DNA from: Catellatospora citrea
GTDB taxonomy: Bacteria; Actinomycetota; Actinomycetes; Mycobacteriales; Micromonosporaceae
Direction: 5' to 3'
Assembly: GCF_003610235.1 (NCBI RefSeq)
Contig: NZ_RAPR01000002.1
Location: 1 to 64,000 of the forward strand
DNA: 64,000 bases
The position numbers and the translations under genes were made by a program. The notes beneath the pieces were generated by a model. It was not told the DNA's origin. It saw only the letters and a list, made by a program, of their open reading frames with translations, and ran no database searches. The stretch's first letter is position 1, and each line of letters opens with the position of its first letter. Shown here one piece after another: positions 25,436-33,598 of this stretch.

Positions 25436-27232
25436 ATGACCTCCCCCTCCGGTATGCCGTCGCGGCGGCAGCTGCTCACCGGCGCAGCCGCGGCCGTCGT
25501 CGCGGGACCGCTGGTCGCCGCCGTCCCGGCCCAGGCGGCCGGGCACGGGCAGCCGAAGACCTACGACCTGACGGTTCTCGGCACCTCGGACACCCACGGC
25601 AACGTCTTCAACTGGGACTACTACCGCGACAAGGAGTACGACGACAGCGCGCACAACGACGTCGGCGTCGCGAAGGTGGCCACCCTGGTCAACCAGATCC
25701 GCGCCGAGCGCAAGGGCAAGGCCACGCTGGTCCTCGACGCGGGCGACACGATCCAGGGCACCCCGCTGGCGACGTTCTACGCCAAGCAGGAGCCGATCAC
25801 GTCGACGGGCGAGCGGCACCCGATGGCCCGCGCGATGAACGTCATCGACTACGACGCCATCACGCTGGGCAACCACGAGTTCAACTACGGCCTGCCGCTG
25901 CTGGACCTGTGGATCCGCCAGCTCGGTTTCCCGGCGCTGGCCGCGAACGCGGTCAAGGCGCGCTCGGGCAAGCCGGCGTTCACGCCGTACGTCATCAAGA
26001 AGGTCTCGCTGGGCCACGGCGCTCCGTCGCTGCGGGTGGGCATCCTGGGCCTGACCAACCCGGGTGTCGCGATCTGGGACAAGGCCAACGTCGAGGGCAA
26101 GCTCCGCTTCGAGGACATGATCGCGACCGCGGCGAAGTACGTGCCGATCATGCGCGACCACGGCGCCGACATCGTGCTGATCTCGGCGCACGGCGGCGAC
26201 AACGGCGTGTCGAGCTACGGTGACCTGCTGCCCAACGAGAACCCGACCGCCCTGATCGCGCAGCAGGTGCCCGGCATCGACGCGATCCTGTTCGGCCACG
26301 CGCACAACGAGGTCGTGGAGAAGTTCGTCGCCAACGAGGCGACCGGCGAGCTGGTGCTGCTCTCCGAGCCGTCCAAGTGGGGCCAGCGGGTGACCCGGAT
26401 GGACTTCACGCTCAGCCGCGAGCGCGGCCGCTGGAAGGTCACCGCCAAGCACGCGACCATGCTGAACACGAACACCGTCGTCGAGGACCCGAAGGTCGTC
26501 GCCGCGGTGAAGGCGCAGCACGACAAGACCGTGGCCTACATCAACCAGGTGGTCGCCACCTCGGTGGTGGAGCTGTCCGCGGAGCAGTCCCGCTACGTCG
26601 ACACCCCCATCCTCGACTTCATCAACAAGGTGCAGACCGACACGGTGGCCGCGGCCATGGTCGGCACCCCGCAGGCCGGGCTGCCGGTGCTGTCGATCGC
26701 CGCGCCGTTCAGCCGCACCGCGCTGTTCCCGGCCGGCGACGTGAAGATCAAGGACCTGGCCGGGCTGTACATCTACGACAACACCCTCGAGGCCGTGGTG
26801 CTCACCGGCGCCGAGGTCCGGGCCTACCTGGAGTACTCGGCCAAGTACTTCCGGACGCTCGCCCCGGGCGCGCCGGTCGACCCGGCCGCGATCAGCGACC
26901 CGGCCGTGCCGGACTACAACTACGACACGTTCTCCGGCGTCGACTACGAGATCGACATCAGCAAGCCGGTGGGCCAGCGCATCACGGTCCTCAACCACGC
27001 CGGCACGACGACCCCGGTCGCCGACACCGACCAGTTCGTGGTGGCGGTGAACAACTACCGGCGCAGCGGCGGCGGCGGCTTCCCGGGCATCGTCAAGACC
27101 CAGGTCTACAACGCCCAGCAGGAGATCCGCCAGCTGCTCATCGACTGGGCGCAGGCCAAGGGCTCGATCGACCCGGCCGACTTCTTCCAGCAGAACTGGC
27201 GCCTGGTCCGCGAGGGCGTCCCGGTCTTCTGA
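25436..27232 (+). CDS. Tat-exported bifunctional metallophosphatase/5'-nucleotidase
   Basis: The 598-residue protein has a twin-arginine signal (SRRQLLTGAAAAVVAG, cleavage near AQAA at 35). A dimetal phosphoesterase domain follows with LGTSDTHGNV (D52, H54), LVLDAGDTIQG, TLGNHEFNYG (N146, H147), LISAHGGDNG and FGHAHNEV. The C-terminal 5'-nucleotidase substrate domain runs from about residue 370 to 598 and includes YDTFSGVDYEIDIS and NNYRRSGGGGFPG. Such enzymes release phosphate from extracellular nucleotides or 2',3'-cyclic nucleotides. The gene is monocistronic, with the palindromic element upstream and a hairpin downstream at 27270. Confidence 0.94.
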   Translation: MTSPSGMPSRRQLLTGAAAAVVAGPLVAAVPAQAAGHGQPKTYDLTVLGTSDTHGNVFNWDYYRDKEYDDSAHNDVGVAKVATLVNQIRAERKGKATLVLDAGDTIQGTPLATFYAKQEPITSTGERHPMARAMNVIDYDAITLGNHEFNYGLPLLDLWIRQLGFPALAANAVKARSGKPAFTPYVIKKVSLGHGAPSLRVGILGLTNPGVAIWDKANVEGKLRFEDMIATAAKYVPIMRDHGADIVLISAHGGDNGVSSYGDLLPNENPTALIAQQVPGIDAILFGHAHNEVVEKFVANEATGELVLLSEPSKWGQRVTRMDFTLSRERGRWKVTAKHATMLNTNTVVEDPKVVAAVKAQHDKTVAYINQVVATSVVELSAEQSRYVDTPILDFINKVQTDTVAAAMVGTPQAGLPVLSIAAPFSRTALFPAGDVKIKDLAGLYIYDNTLEAVVLTGAEVRAYLEYSAKYFRTLAPGAPVDPAAISDPAVPDYNYDTFSGVDYEIDISKPVGQRITVLNHAGTTTPVADTDQFVVAVNNYRRSGGGGFPGIVKTQVYNAQQEIRQLLIDWAQAKGSIDPADFFQQNWRLVREGVPVF

Positions 27233-27269
27233 GCCCGGTCCTGGTCTCGCACGACTGCTCGTACGCACG

Positions 27270-27301
27270 CGGTGTGCCGGTGTCTCACCACCGGCACACC
27301 G
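27270..27301 (+). terminator. hairpin terminator after the 5'-nucleotidase gene
   Basis: CGGTGTGCCGGTG (27270-27282) and its exact complement (27289-27301) form a 13-bp stem with a 6-base loop, 38 bp past the stop. Confidence 0.7.
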
Positions 27302-27355
27302 CCCGCGGACGGCGCGTCGAGATCCGCAGCCCGGGGGAGCGGCGGCAGGGGACGG

Positions 27356-27361
27356 CATACT
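27356..27361 (+). promoter_or_regulatory. -10 element CATACT of a probable leaderless promoter
   Basis: CATACT ends 7 bases before GTG 27369; no ribosome-binding site is present. Confidence 0.35.
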
Positions 27362-27368
27362 CGGACAG

Positions 27369-27878
27369 GTGACCGACTCCCCGCCCAGCCCGACCGTGCC
27401 GATCGGCTCCCGCAACGAGGTGTTCACCGCCTACCTCGACCACTACCGGGCCACCGTCATCACCACCGTCAAGCGACTGTCCGAGGCCGAGCAGCGGCAC
27501 AGCCGGCTGCCGTCCGGCTGGACGCCGGTGGAGCTGCTCAAGCACCTGCGGTACGTGGAGCTGCGGTGGATCGAGTGGGGTTTCGAGGGCCGCGACGTCG
27601 GCTACCCGTGGGGCGACGGGCGCGACGGCCGCTGGCACGTCGACGCGTCCGAGTCGGTGACCGAGCTGGTCGCCGTGCTGCTGGCACAGGGCGAGCACAC
27701 CCGCGAGGTGGTCCTGGCCGCGGACCTGTCGACGGTCGGCCGCCCCGGCGAGCGCTGGGAGGGGGCCGAGCCGCCGACCCTGGAGCGCGTCCTGTTCCAC
27801 CTGCTGCAGGAGTACGCCCGGCACGCCGGGCACCTGGACATCGTGGCGGAGCTGGCCGCGGCCGACAGCCTCGCATGA
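27369..27878 (+). CDS. DinB-like/DUF664 family protein
   Basis: The 169-residue four-helix-bundle protein starts a helix at VFTAYLDHYRATVITTVKRLSEAE, followed by GWTPVELLKHLRYVELRWIEWGF and, near the end, VLFHLLQEYARHAGHLDIVAEL. The three histidines (LLKHL, FHLL and HAGHLD) are at the positions that bind metal in DinB/YfiT-type proteins. Many actinobacterial members act as mycothiol- or bacillithiol-dependent transferases, but DUF664 itself is uncharacterised. It is a single gene with a leaderless-type GTG start. Confidence 0.88.
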   Translation: MTDSPPSPTVPIGSRNEVFTAYLDHYRATVITTVKRLSEAEQRHSRLPSGWTPVELLKHLRYVELRWIEWGFEGRDVGYPWGDGRDGRWHVDASESVTELVAVLLAQGEHTREVVLAADLSTVGRPGERWEGAEPPTLERVLFHLLQEYARHAGHLDIVAELAAADSLA

Positions 27879-28038
27879 TCGCCTGGTAACGTCACCGCTC
27901 ACGCGACCGACCAGGGGAGGTGAGACCCATTACCGCGACATCAGGCTGGGTGCTCCCCCTCCCCAAGGCAGTGCGGTCGATCTGACGTAGGCGGCCGCCG
28001 GAGCGCCCGTGAGGCATCCGGCGAAAGGCTGACCACCC

Positions 28039-28890
28039 ATGACGACCTACTTCGGCTCCGACGGAGCCACGCTGCACTACGACGAGCTGAACCACGCAGG
28101 CGCCGACCGGCCACCGGTCGTGGCGCTCGCGGGCGGCGCGGCCATGCATCCGCGATACCTGGGCGACCTGGCCGGGCTCGGCGACGCGCAACGCCTGATC
28201 ATGCCGCACCTGCGCGGTGTCGGGCGTACGCCGCTGCCCGAGTCCCCGCAGACGGCGTCCTTCTGGCGGCAGGCCGAGGACGTCGAGCAGCTGCGCGCGC
28301 ATCTCGGCCTGGACCGGGTCCTGCTGCTGGGCCACTCGGCGGGCACCCGGCTCGCCATCAGCTACGCGGCCCGGTTCCCCGACCGACTCGCCGGCCTCGT
28401 GCTCGTCACTCCGCCCGCCGGTTACCTGGTCGAGGAACCCTCGGACACCCCGGCGCTGATCGACGCGCGGCGCGGGGACCCGGTCTTCGACGCCGCCGTC
28501 GCGGCCTGGGCCACCGGACCCGGCAGCCACGACGACCCCGGCTTCAACGCCTGGTACCGGCAGGTGGCCCCGCTCGGCTACGCGGCCTGGGGCGAACGGG
28601 AGCAGGCCCACGCGTCCACCGCGCTGTACAGCTTCGCGGCGAACCGGGCCTACTTCAGCGTCGACCCGCCCGCGGACCTCGCCCAGCGCCTGGCGCAGGT
28701 CACCGCGCCCGTACTGGTCGTTGCGGGAGCCCAGGACTGCAGCGCCGGGCTCGCCCCGGTCCGCGCCCTGTCCGAGCTGTTCCCCTCGGCCGAGCTCGCC
28801 GTGATCGACCAGTGCGGACACCACCCCTGGGTGGAGCAGCCCGCCGCCTTCCGCACCGCCCTCGACACCTTCCTCCACCCGCTTTCCTGA
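28039..28890 (+). CDS. alpha/beta hydrolase, proline-iminopeptidase-like
   Basis: The 283-residue protein has the alpha/beta-hydrolase core: VVALAGGAAMHPRYLG at the oxyanion strand, the nucleophile elbow LLGHSAGT with S100, the acid in VVAGAQDCSAG, and the histidine in IDQCGHHPWVEQP. The cap region (about 140-215) and the HLRGVGRT segment resemble prolyl aminopeptidase-like hydrolases. The usual oxyanion HGGPG is replaced by AGGAA, so peptidase activity is doubtful. No signal peptide. The coding end lies 3 bp before a strong bidirectional terminator. Confidence 0.88.
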   Translation: MTTYFGSDGATLHYDELNHAGADRPPVVALAGGAAMHPRYLGDLAGLGDAQRLIMPHLRGVGRTPLPESPQTASFWRQAEDVEQLRAHLGLDRVLLLGHSAGTRLAISYAARFPDRLAGLVLVTPPAGYLVEEPSDTPALIDARRGDPVFDAAVAAWATGPGSHDDPGFNAWYRQVAPLGYAAWGEREQAHASTALYSFAANRAYFSVDPPADLAQRLAQVTAPVLVVAGAQDCSAGLAPVRALSELFPSAELAVIDQCGHHPWVEQPAAFRTALDTFLHPLS

Positions 28891-28893
28891 AAG

Positions 28894-28937
28894 GAAGGGC
28901 ACCTTCACATCGCCATGCGTTGTAGAAGGTGCCCTTC
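28894..28937. terminator. bidirectional terminator between convergent genes
   Basis: GAAGGGCACCTTC (28894-28906) and its exact complement (28925-28937) form a 13-bp stem around an 18-base loop, flanked by AAGG and TTAA. It lies between the hydrolase (ends 28890) and the pectinesterase (ends 28946). This arm sequence is, in my recollection, a frequent terminator motif in Micromonosporaceae. Confidence 0.8.
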
Positions 28938-28945
28938 TTAACAGG

Positions 28946-30637
28946 TCAGCTCACGGGGTTCCAGCCGTCGCCGCCCGCCAGGTATGCCTGTGCGGTGAAC
29001 TGCGGCGCGTCCGCGTCGGGCAGCTGCGGCCGGTCGGCGGTGACGGTCGAGCCGGGCCCGGTGTTGTGGTACTCGAAGAACCGGGCGTCGCGCCAGGAGA
29101 AGCCGGACATGTCCGTCCAGGGGGCGTCCTTGATGTGCGCGCCCAGCACCGAATCGCGGAAGACCACCTGCGCGATGGCGTTGACGTCGCCGCTGGGGTG
29201 CCAGGGCCGTCCGAGGTGGACGCTCTGCGCGGCGACGTCGGACGCGGTGGTCAGCGTGCATCGGGTGAACAGGTAGCCGTACGGGTTGGTGATCGTGGTC
29301 GAGGCCGCGGTGACGTACCCGTTGTTGCTGGTAGACCCGCGGTTGAGCGAGCGGATCTCGCAGCGGTCGAAGACCGCCGTGCCCCGGCCGAAGATGAAGT
29401 CGACGTCGCCTTCGATGTAGCAGTCGCGGTAGTACGCCCGGCTGACGGTCGCCGCGTTGGGCGAGCTCGGCTGCAGCGTGTCCTGGTTGCCGAGGATCCG
29501 CACGTTGTCGAAGACCAGCCGGTCGCCGCGGGTCGTCACGGCGACGGCCTGCTCGGCGCTGTAGTCGTGGGCGGCCTCGTCGAAGGTGTTCGAGAAGGTG
29601 AGGTTGCGGGCGGTGAAGTCGTTGCCCTCCAGCAGCACCGAGGTGCTGCCGGTGGTGCCGTACGTGCCGCTGCCGTCGGGTTTGGGGGTGCCGCTGGCGT
29701 TGTCGTACGTGATGACGACGTCGGCGGCGTTGCCGGTGGTGCCGACGAACGAGACGAACGGCTTGTTCGCGGGCACGGTCACCAGCTCCCGGTACGTGCC
29801 GGGTTTGATGCTGATGGTGACGCGGCCGGTGTTGTTCGCGGGCACGGCGTCGACGGCCGCCTGCACCGTGGTGTGGTGGCCGCTGCCGTCCTTGGCCACC
29901 ACTATCGCGCCGACCGGCGGCGGGCTGGCCGACGGCGGGGCCGACGGGCTGCTCGACGGCGACGGCGAGGCCGGTGCCGAGGCGCTGGGGGAGGGCGCGG
30001 CGCCGTCGGACACGGTCACGTCGTCGAACGACGCTGCGGCGTAGAAGGTCGCGACGCCGATGCCACCCGTGGCGAACTGGGCGTCGGTGGCGGTCAGCGC
30101 GGCCGCGCCGTTGACCGTGCCGCGCAGGGCGGTCCCCGACACCGACAGCGACAGGGTGTACCAGGCGCCGGTGGTGACGGTGACCGAGCCGGTGGCCAGG
30201 GTGGTGGACGAGCCGCCGACCAGCTTCTTCAGCTCCACGGTGTGATTGGACCGCAGCGCCAGGTAGTAGTAGCTGGTGTTGGACTGGGCCCGGGCGATGA
30301 CGGCGGTGAACCGGTTGGCTCCGTTGAAGGCGGTGGGTCTGACCCGGGCGGTGACCGTGTAGTCCCGCCAGGACGTCGACCCGGCCCGCGCGCGGGCGTC
30401 CGCGCTGGTGCCGGACTGGCGCAGCACCCGGCTGCCGTCGGTGGCGACGGTCCAGCTCCCGCCGGAGGTGGTCCAGCCGGCGGAGTTGCCGTCCTCGAAG
30501 TCGTCGGTGTAGAGGGTGGCCGCCGCGGCGGTGGCGGTGAAGGTCAGCGTGGCCATCGCGGTGGCCAGGGCCAGGCCGGCGGCGGCGGTCGCCACCGATC
30601 GCCATCGGGCGCGGCGGAACGGGACGGGGATGGGCAT
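28946..30637 (-). CDS. secreted pectinesterase (CE8) with N-terminal beta-sandwich
   Basis: The 563-residue protein has a signal peptide (about 1-40, cut after AAA). A LamG/DUF1080-like sandwich covers about 42-215 (LYTDDFEDGNSAGWTTSGGS), then a Pro/Ser linker, and a right-handed beta-helix pectin methylesterase domain (about 245-563). Catalytic signatures are intact: GNQDTL with D386, YIEGDVDFIFG with D413, and the Arg of HLGRPW. It would demethylate homogalacturonan outside the cell. The start ATG begins the signal peptide. A perfect LacI-type palindrome lies 55 bp upstream, implying sugar-dependent repression. Confidence 0.93.
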   Translation of the reverse strand: MPIPVPFRRARWRSVATAAAGLALATAMATLTFTATAAAATLYTDDFEDGNSAGWTTSGGSWTVATDGSRVLRQSGTSADARARAGSTSWRDYTVTARVRPTAFNGANRFTAVIARAQSNTSYYYLALRSNHTVELKKLVGGSSTTLATGSVTVTTGAWYTLSLSVSGTALRGTVNGAAALTATDAQFATGGIGVATFYAAASFDDVTVSDGAAPSPSASAPASPSPSSSPSAPPSASPPPVGAIVVAKDGSGHHTTVQAAVDAVPANNTGRVTISIKPGTYRELVTVPANKPFVSFVGTTGNAADVVITYDNASGTPKPDGSGTYGTTGSTSVLLEGNDFTARNLTFSNTFDEAAHDYSAEQAVAVTTRGDRLVFDNVRILGNQDTLQPSSPNAATVSRAYYRDCYIEGDVDFIFGRGTAVFDRCEIRSLNRGSTSNNGYVTAASTTITNPYGYLFTRCTLTTASDVAAQSVHLGRPWHPSGDVNAIAQVVFRDSVLGAHIKDAPWTDMSGFSWRDARFFEYHNTGPGSTVTADRPQLPDADAPQFTAQAYLAGGDGWNPVS

Positions 30638-30691
30638 GTGTCGGCTCCACTCTGTGGGGCGTCGACGTCCCACCGGGACGTCGCACGAAAT

Positions 30692-30705
30692 GGAAAGCGC
30701 TTTCC
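30692..30705. promoter_or_regulatory. LacI-family operator upstream of the pectinesterase gene
   Basis: GGAAAGCGCTTTCC is a perfect 14-bp palindrome with the central CG typical of LacI/GalR-family operators. It lies 55 bp upstream of the pectinesterase start. It is the only copy I see in this window. The rest of the 326-bp gap up to the gene at 30964 shows no ORF with coding character and no other clear signal. Confidence 0.7.
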
Positions 30706-30963
30706 GACGCAACCTACGCGGCCGCCATCGTGATGTCAATCGATGCCTGGCGATCCTGCCCGCGGCGCGGTCACGGGTCCCGGACCGCGCCACGCGACTG
30801 CTCCCGCGGACGTCCCGCCGACCCGTTCCGGGCCTGCGTCAGGGCGATGGATGATCTCGTTCACCTTGTGCCCGGTGCTGCTGTCGCGGCCCCGCGGGCA
30901 GGGCGTATCGTCCAGCACGGTGGCCGATCATCTTGCGGCGCACCGGTCGACATGGAGGTGTCG

Positions 30964-31266
30964 GTGACCGAGTCGGTGGCGCACAACGCGCCGGACAGCG
31001 CCCTGCCGGCAGGGCTGGCGGTGAGCCACCAGACGGCTCTGGACATCATGGGTATCGCGATCGTGTGCTACTCCGTGCTCATCGAGCAGGAGGAAGGCAG
31101 GCCCGCGCCCGACGTCGATCAGATGTCGCGGTGGGAGCGCGAGCTGGAGGCCGTCGCCGAACTGCGTCGGACCCTGGATGCGCGGGACACCGAGCGCGTG
31201 CGCAGGCTCGCCGACGAGCATGCCGCGCTGGTCCGCCGACTCGACCGGATGATCGAAGACAGCTGA
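30964..31266 (+). CDS. small hypothetical helical protein
   Basis: I do not recognise this 100-residue protein. It has a hydrophobic helix (ALDIMGIAIVCYSVLIEQ, about 27-44) and then a highly charged helical part (MSRWERELEAVAELRRTL, and RRLADEHAALVRRLDRMIE) that could form a coiled coil. I chose GTG 30964 because GGAGG ends 4 bases before it; ATG 30952 and further starts upstream lack a site. It is followed by a 12-bp inverted repeat and then by the GGDEF-EAL gene on the same strand. Confidence 0.6.
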   Translation: MTESVAHNAPDSALPAGLAVSHQTALDIMGIAIVCYSVLIEQEEGRPAPDVDQMSRWERELEAVAELRRTLDARDTERVRRLADEHAALVRRLDRMIEDS

Positions 31267-31360
31267 CCCGGTGCAGGCGTGGTGCGCCTGATCACCCCTG
31301 TTGCTGGAGTGGTGCGCCCGCATGGTCCGGGGCGGCATTCCCGATGCGCCGCCGATGTGG

Positions 31361-31398
31361 GGGAAATCTGAGTAAAGCGGGGATTGCTCAGATTTCCC
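31361..31398. terminator. 12-bp inverted repeat between the small protein and GGDEF-EAL genes
   Basis: GGGAAATCTGAG (31361-31372) is repeated in exact inverse at 31387-31398 around a 14-base loop. It may terminate the upstream gene or serve as an operator or leader structure for the GGDEF-EAL gene, whose start is 65 bp further on. Its AT content is higher than in the other terminators of the window, which favours a regulatory role slightly. Confidence 0.4.
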
Positions 31399-31462
31399 GA
31401 TTTGGTCGGTTAGGCTGGCGGCTCGTGTGTTCTCAGCCCACGAAATGCCTTGGGAGGGCGAT

Positions 31463-33586
31463 GTGACGCCACTGGCTGTGAGTGGCCTGCCCCTGATCCG
31501 ACGACCGGCGACGGTGCCGGTCGTGCTGACCTTGACCGGTGCCGTGCTGGCCGTCCTGACCCTGGCGCAGATCCCGCTCGCCATGGAGAAGGTCCCGTTC
31601 TGGGTGATGGCGACCCTGGCGCTGGCCGCCGCGACCGTCACCTACCTGCCCGCCTCCGGCAAGGCCACCGGCGCGGTGATCAGCCCGTCCCTGGTGTTCA
31701 CCTTCGCGATCCTGCTGTGCTGGGAGCTTGGTCCGGCGATCGCGATCCAGGCGCTGGCCGTGGCCGTGATAGCGGTCCGGGCCCGGCAGCCCTGGCGTGA
31801 CGCGGTGCTCAGCGCCGCCCGGTACGCCGTCGCCTTCGGCGCCGCATACCTGGTGCTGCTGGTCGGCGAGCCCGACCCGTTCCACTCGGTGGCGGCGGCC
31901 GACCTGGTCAACGACACGGTCGCCGTGGCCGGTGCGGCGCTGGTCTTCGTGCTCGTCTACGGCTGGACGATCGTCGTCACCCAGCGACGCGCGTCGCACC
32001 CCGCCGGTCGCGCCCAGCCGCAGGAGAGCCTGCGCGTACGCCTGACGAACATGCGCGACCCGGTCGTGCACCTCGGCGCGCTGACCATGCTGAGCCCCGT
32101 GCTCGCGGTCGCCGGCCACGTCAGCCTCGGCTTCGTACCCCTGGTGATCATGCCGCTGTACGCGGTCGAGCGCATGGCGCGCCTGTCGACCGAACGCCAG
32201 CGGGCCGCGCTCACCGACCCGCTCACCGGCCTGGGCAACCGGGCCAGCCTGCAGTCCGCGTACACCGAGGCGCTGGCCGAGCCGCTGCGCCACGGACAGG
32301 GCCCGACCCTGCTCCTGCTCGACCTCGACGGCTTCAAGTACGTCAACGACTCGCTCGGCCACGAGACCGGCGACCAGCTGCTCACCGCGGTCGCGGAGCG
32401 GCTGCGCGGCGGTCTGCCGGCCGGCGCCCTGGTCGCCCGGCTCGGCGGGGACGAGTTCGGCGTGCTGGTCGACGAGGCCGACACCGACCGGGCGCTGCTG
32501 GCGGCACGGCGCATCAGCGCCGCCGTCAACGGCCCGGTCCGGCTCAGCGGCCTGGAGGTCGAGGTCACGGCCGCGGTCGGCGTCGCGGTCAGCCCGCAGC
32601 ACGGCGAGGACTTCGCCACCCTGATGCGCCACGCCGACATCGCCATGTACGAGGCCAAGCGCGACAACGTGTGCGTGGCCGTCTACCGTCCCGGCACCGA
32701 CCGGCACCCGCAGCGCCTGGCCCTGCTGGACCAGGTGCGCCACGCCATCGTGACCGAGGACCGCGACCGCATCGCCGTGCACTACCAGCCGCAGGCGGAC
32801 CTGGCCAGCGGCCGGATCGTCGGCGTGGAGGCGCTGCTGCGCTGGACCGACCCGACCGGCCGGCCCGTCTCGCCCGCCACCGTGATCTCGGTGATCGAGC
32901 ACACGCCGGTGATGCACCAGCTCACCGACCGCATCATCGACGACGCCGTCGCCCAGGCCGGGCGCTGGCGGGCCGCCGGCCTCGACCTGCGCACCTCGGT
33001 CAACGTCAGCATCCGGGACCTGTTCCGCGACGACCTCGTCGAGCGGCTGCGCAACCGGCTGGCCGAGCACCGGGTGCCCGCCCGCATGGTGCAGCTCGAG
33101 ATCACCGAGAGCGCCCTGATGGCCGACCCGGCCCGCGCCATGCGGACCATCGACCAGCTGCGCGACCTGGGTGTCGGGCTGGCGCTCGACGACTTCGGCA
33201 CCGGGTTCTCCTCGCTGCAGCACCTGCGGATGATCCCGCTGGACGAGATCAAGATCGACCGGTCGTTCGTCTCCGGCATGACCTCCGACCAGCACGACAG
33301 CGCGATCGTGTCGTCGGTCATCGCGCTCGCCGGCACGCTGGGCCTGCGCACCGTCGCCGAGGGCATCGAGGACGCGCAGACCCGGCGGCAGCTGCGGTCG
33401 GCGGGCTGCTCGCTGATGCAGGGCTACCTGCTCTCGCCCGCGGTGCCGGCCGAGCGCATTCCGGACCTGATCGCCGACGCCGCGGCCAAGTCGTCGGCCG
33501 TCACGGCCGACCTCGCCGAGCAGCCCGAGCTGCCGGTGACGGCCGCGCCGGCGCACTATCCCGAACAGGCCGGCGCCCGCTGGTGA
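31463..33586 (+). CDS. membrane GGDEF-EAL protein (cyclic di-GMP synthesis/degradation)
   Basis: The 707-residue protein has about six to eight membrane helices (about 12-240), then a GGDEF domain with intact active site GGDEF (328-332), preceded by LLLLDLDGFKYVNDSLGH. An EAL domain follows with E456-A457-L458, DDFGTGFSSL, KIDRSFV and EGIED. No RxxD inhibitory site is evident before the GGDEF. Both active sites look functional, so it may be a bifunctional enzyme in which one domain is allosteric. The N-terminal membrane part resembles an MASE-like sensor. GTG 31463 follows GGGAGGG. It is convergent with the VWA gene. Confidence 0.93.
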   Translation: MTPLAVSGLPLIRRPATVPVVLTLTGAVLAVLTLAQIPLAMEKVPFWVMATLALAAATVTYLPASGKATGAVISPSLVFTFAILLCWELGPAIAIQALAVAVIAVRARQPWRDAVLSAARYAVAFGAAYLVLLVGEPDPFHSVAAADLVNDTVAVAGAALVFVLVYGWTIVVTQRRASHPAGRAQPQESLRVRLTNMRDPVVHLGALTMLSPVLAVAGHVSLGFVPLVIMPLYAVERMARLSTERQRAALTDPLTGLGNRASLQSAYTEALAEPLRHGQGPTLLLLDLDGFKYVNDSLGHETGDQLLTAVAERLRGGLPAGALVARLGGDEFGVLVDEADTDRALLAARRISAAVNGPVRLSGLEVEVTAAVGVAVSPQHGEDFATLMRHADIAMYEAKRDNVCVAVYRPGTDRHPQRLALLDQVRHAIVTEDRDRIAVHYQPQADLASGRIVGVEALLRWTDPTGRPVSPATVISVIEHTPVMHQLTDRIIDDAVAQAGRWRAAGLDLRTSVNVSIRDLFRDDLVERLRNRLAEHRVPARMVQLEITESALMADPARAMRTIDQLRDLGVGLALDDFGTGFSSLQHLRMIPLDEIKIDRSFVSGMTSDQHDSAIVSSVIALAGTLGLRTVAEGIEDAQTRRQLRSAGCSLMQGYLLSPAVPAERIPDLIADAAAKSSAVTADLAEQPELPVTAAPAHYPEQAGARW

Positions 33587-33598
33587 CGGGCGGCGCGA

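Noticed and set aside
25313..27427. A 704-codon minus-strand frame over the 5'-nucleotidase gene
   Set aside because: Its translation is low-complexity Val/Asp/Arg/His sequence without family motifs, an antisense shadow of a gene with a complete catalytic signature.
28938..30793. Minus-strand frame in another phase with many HRRHR-type runs over the pectinesterase gene
   Set aside because: Histidine/arginine runs come from reading GC-rich codons out of frame; the pectinesterase frame contains every catalytic motif.
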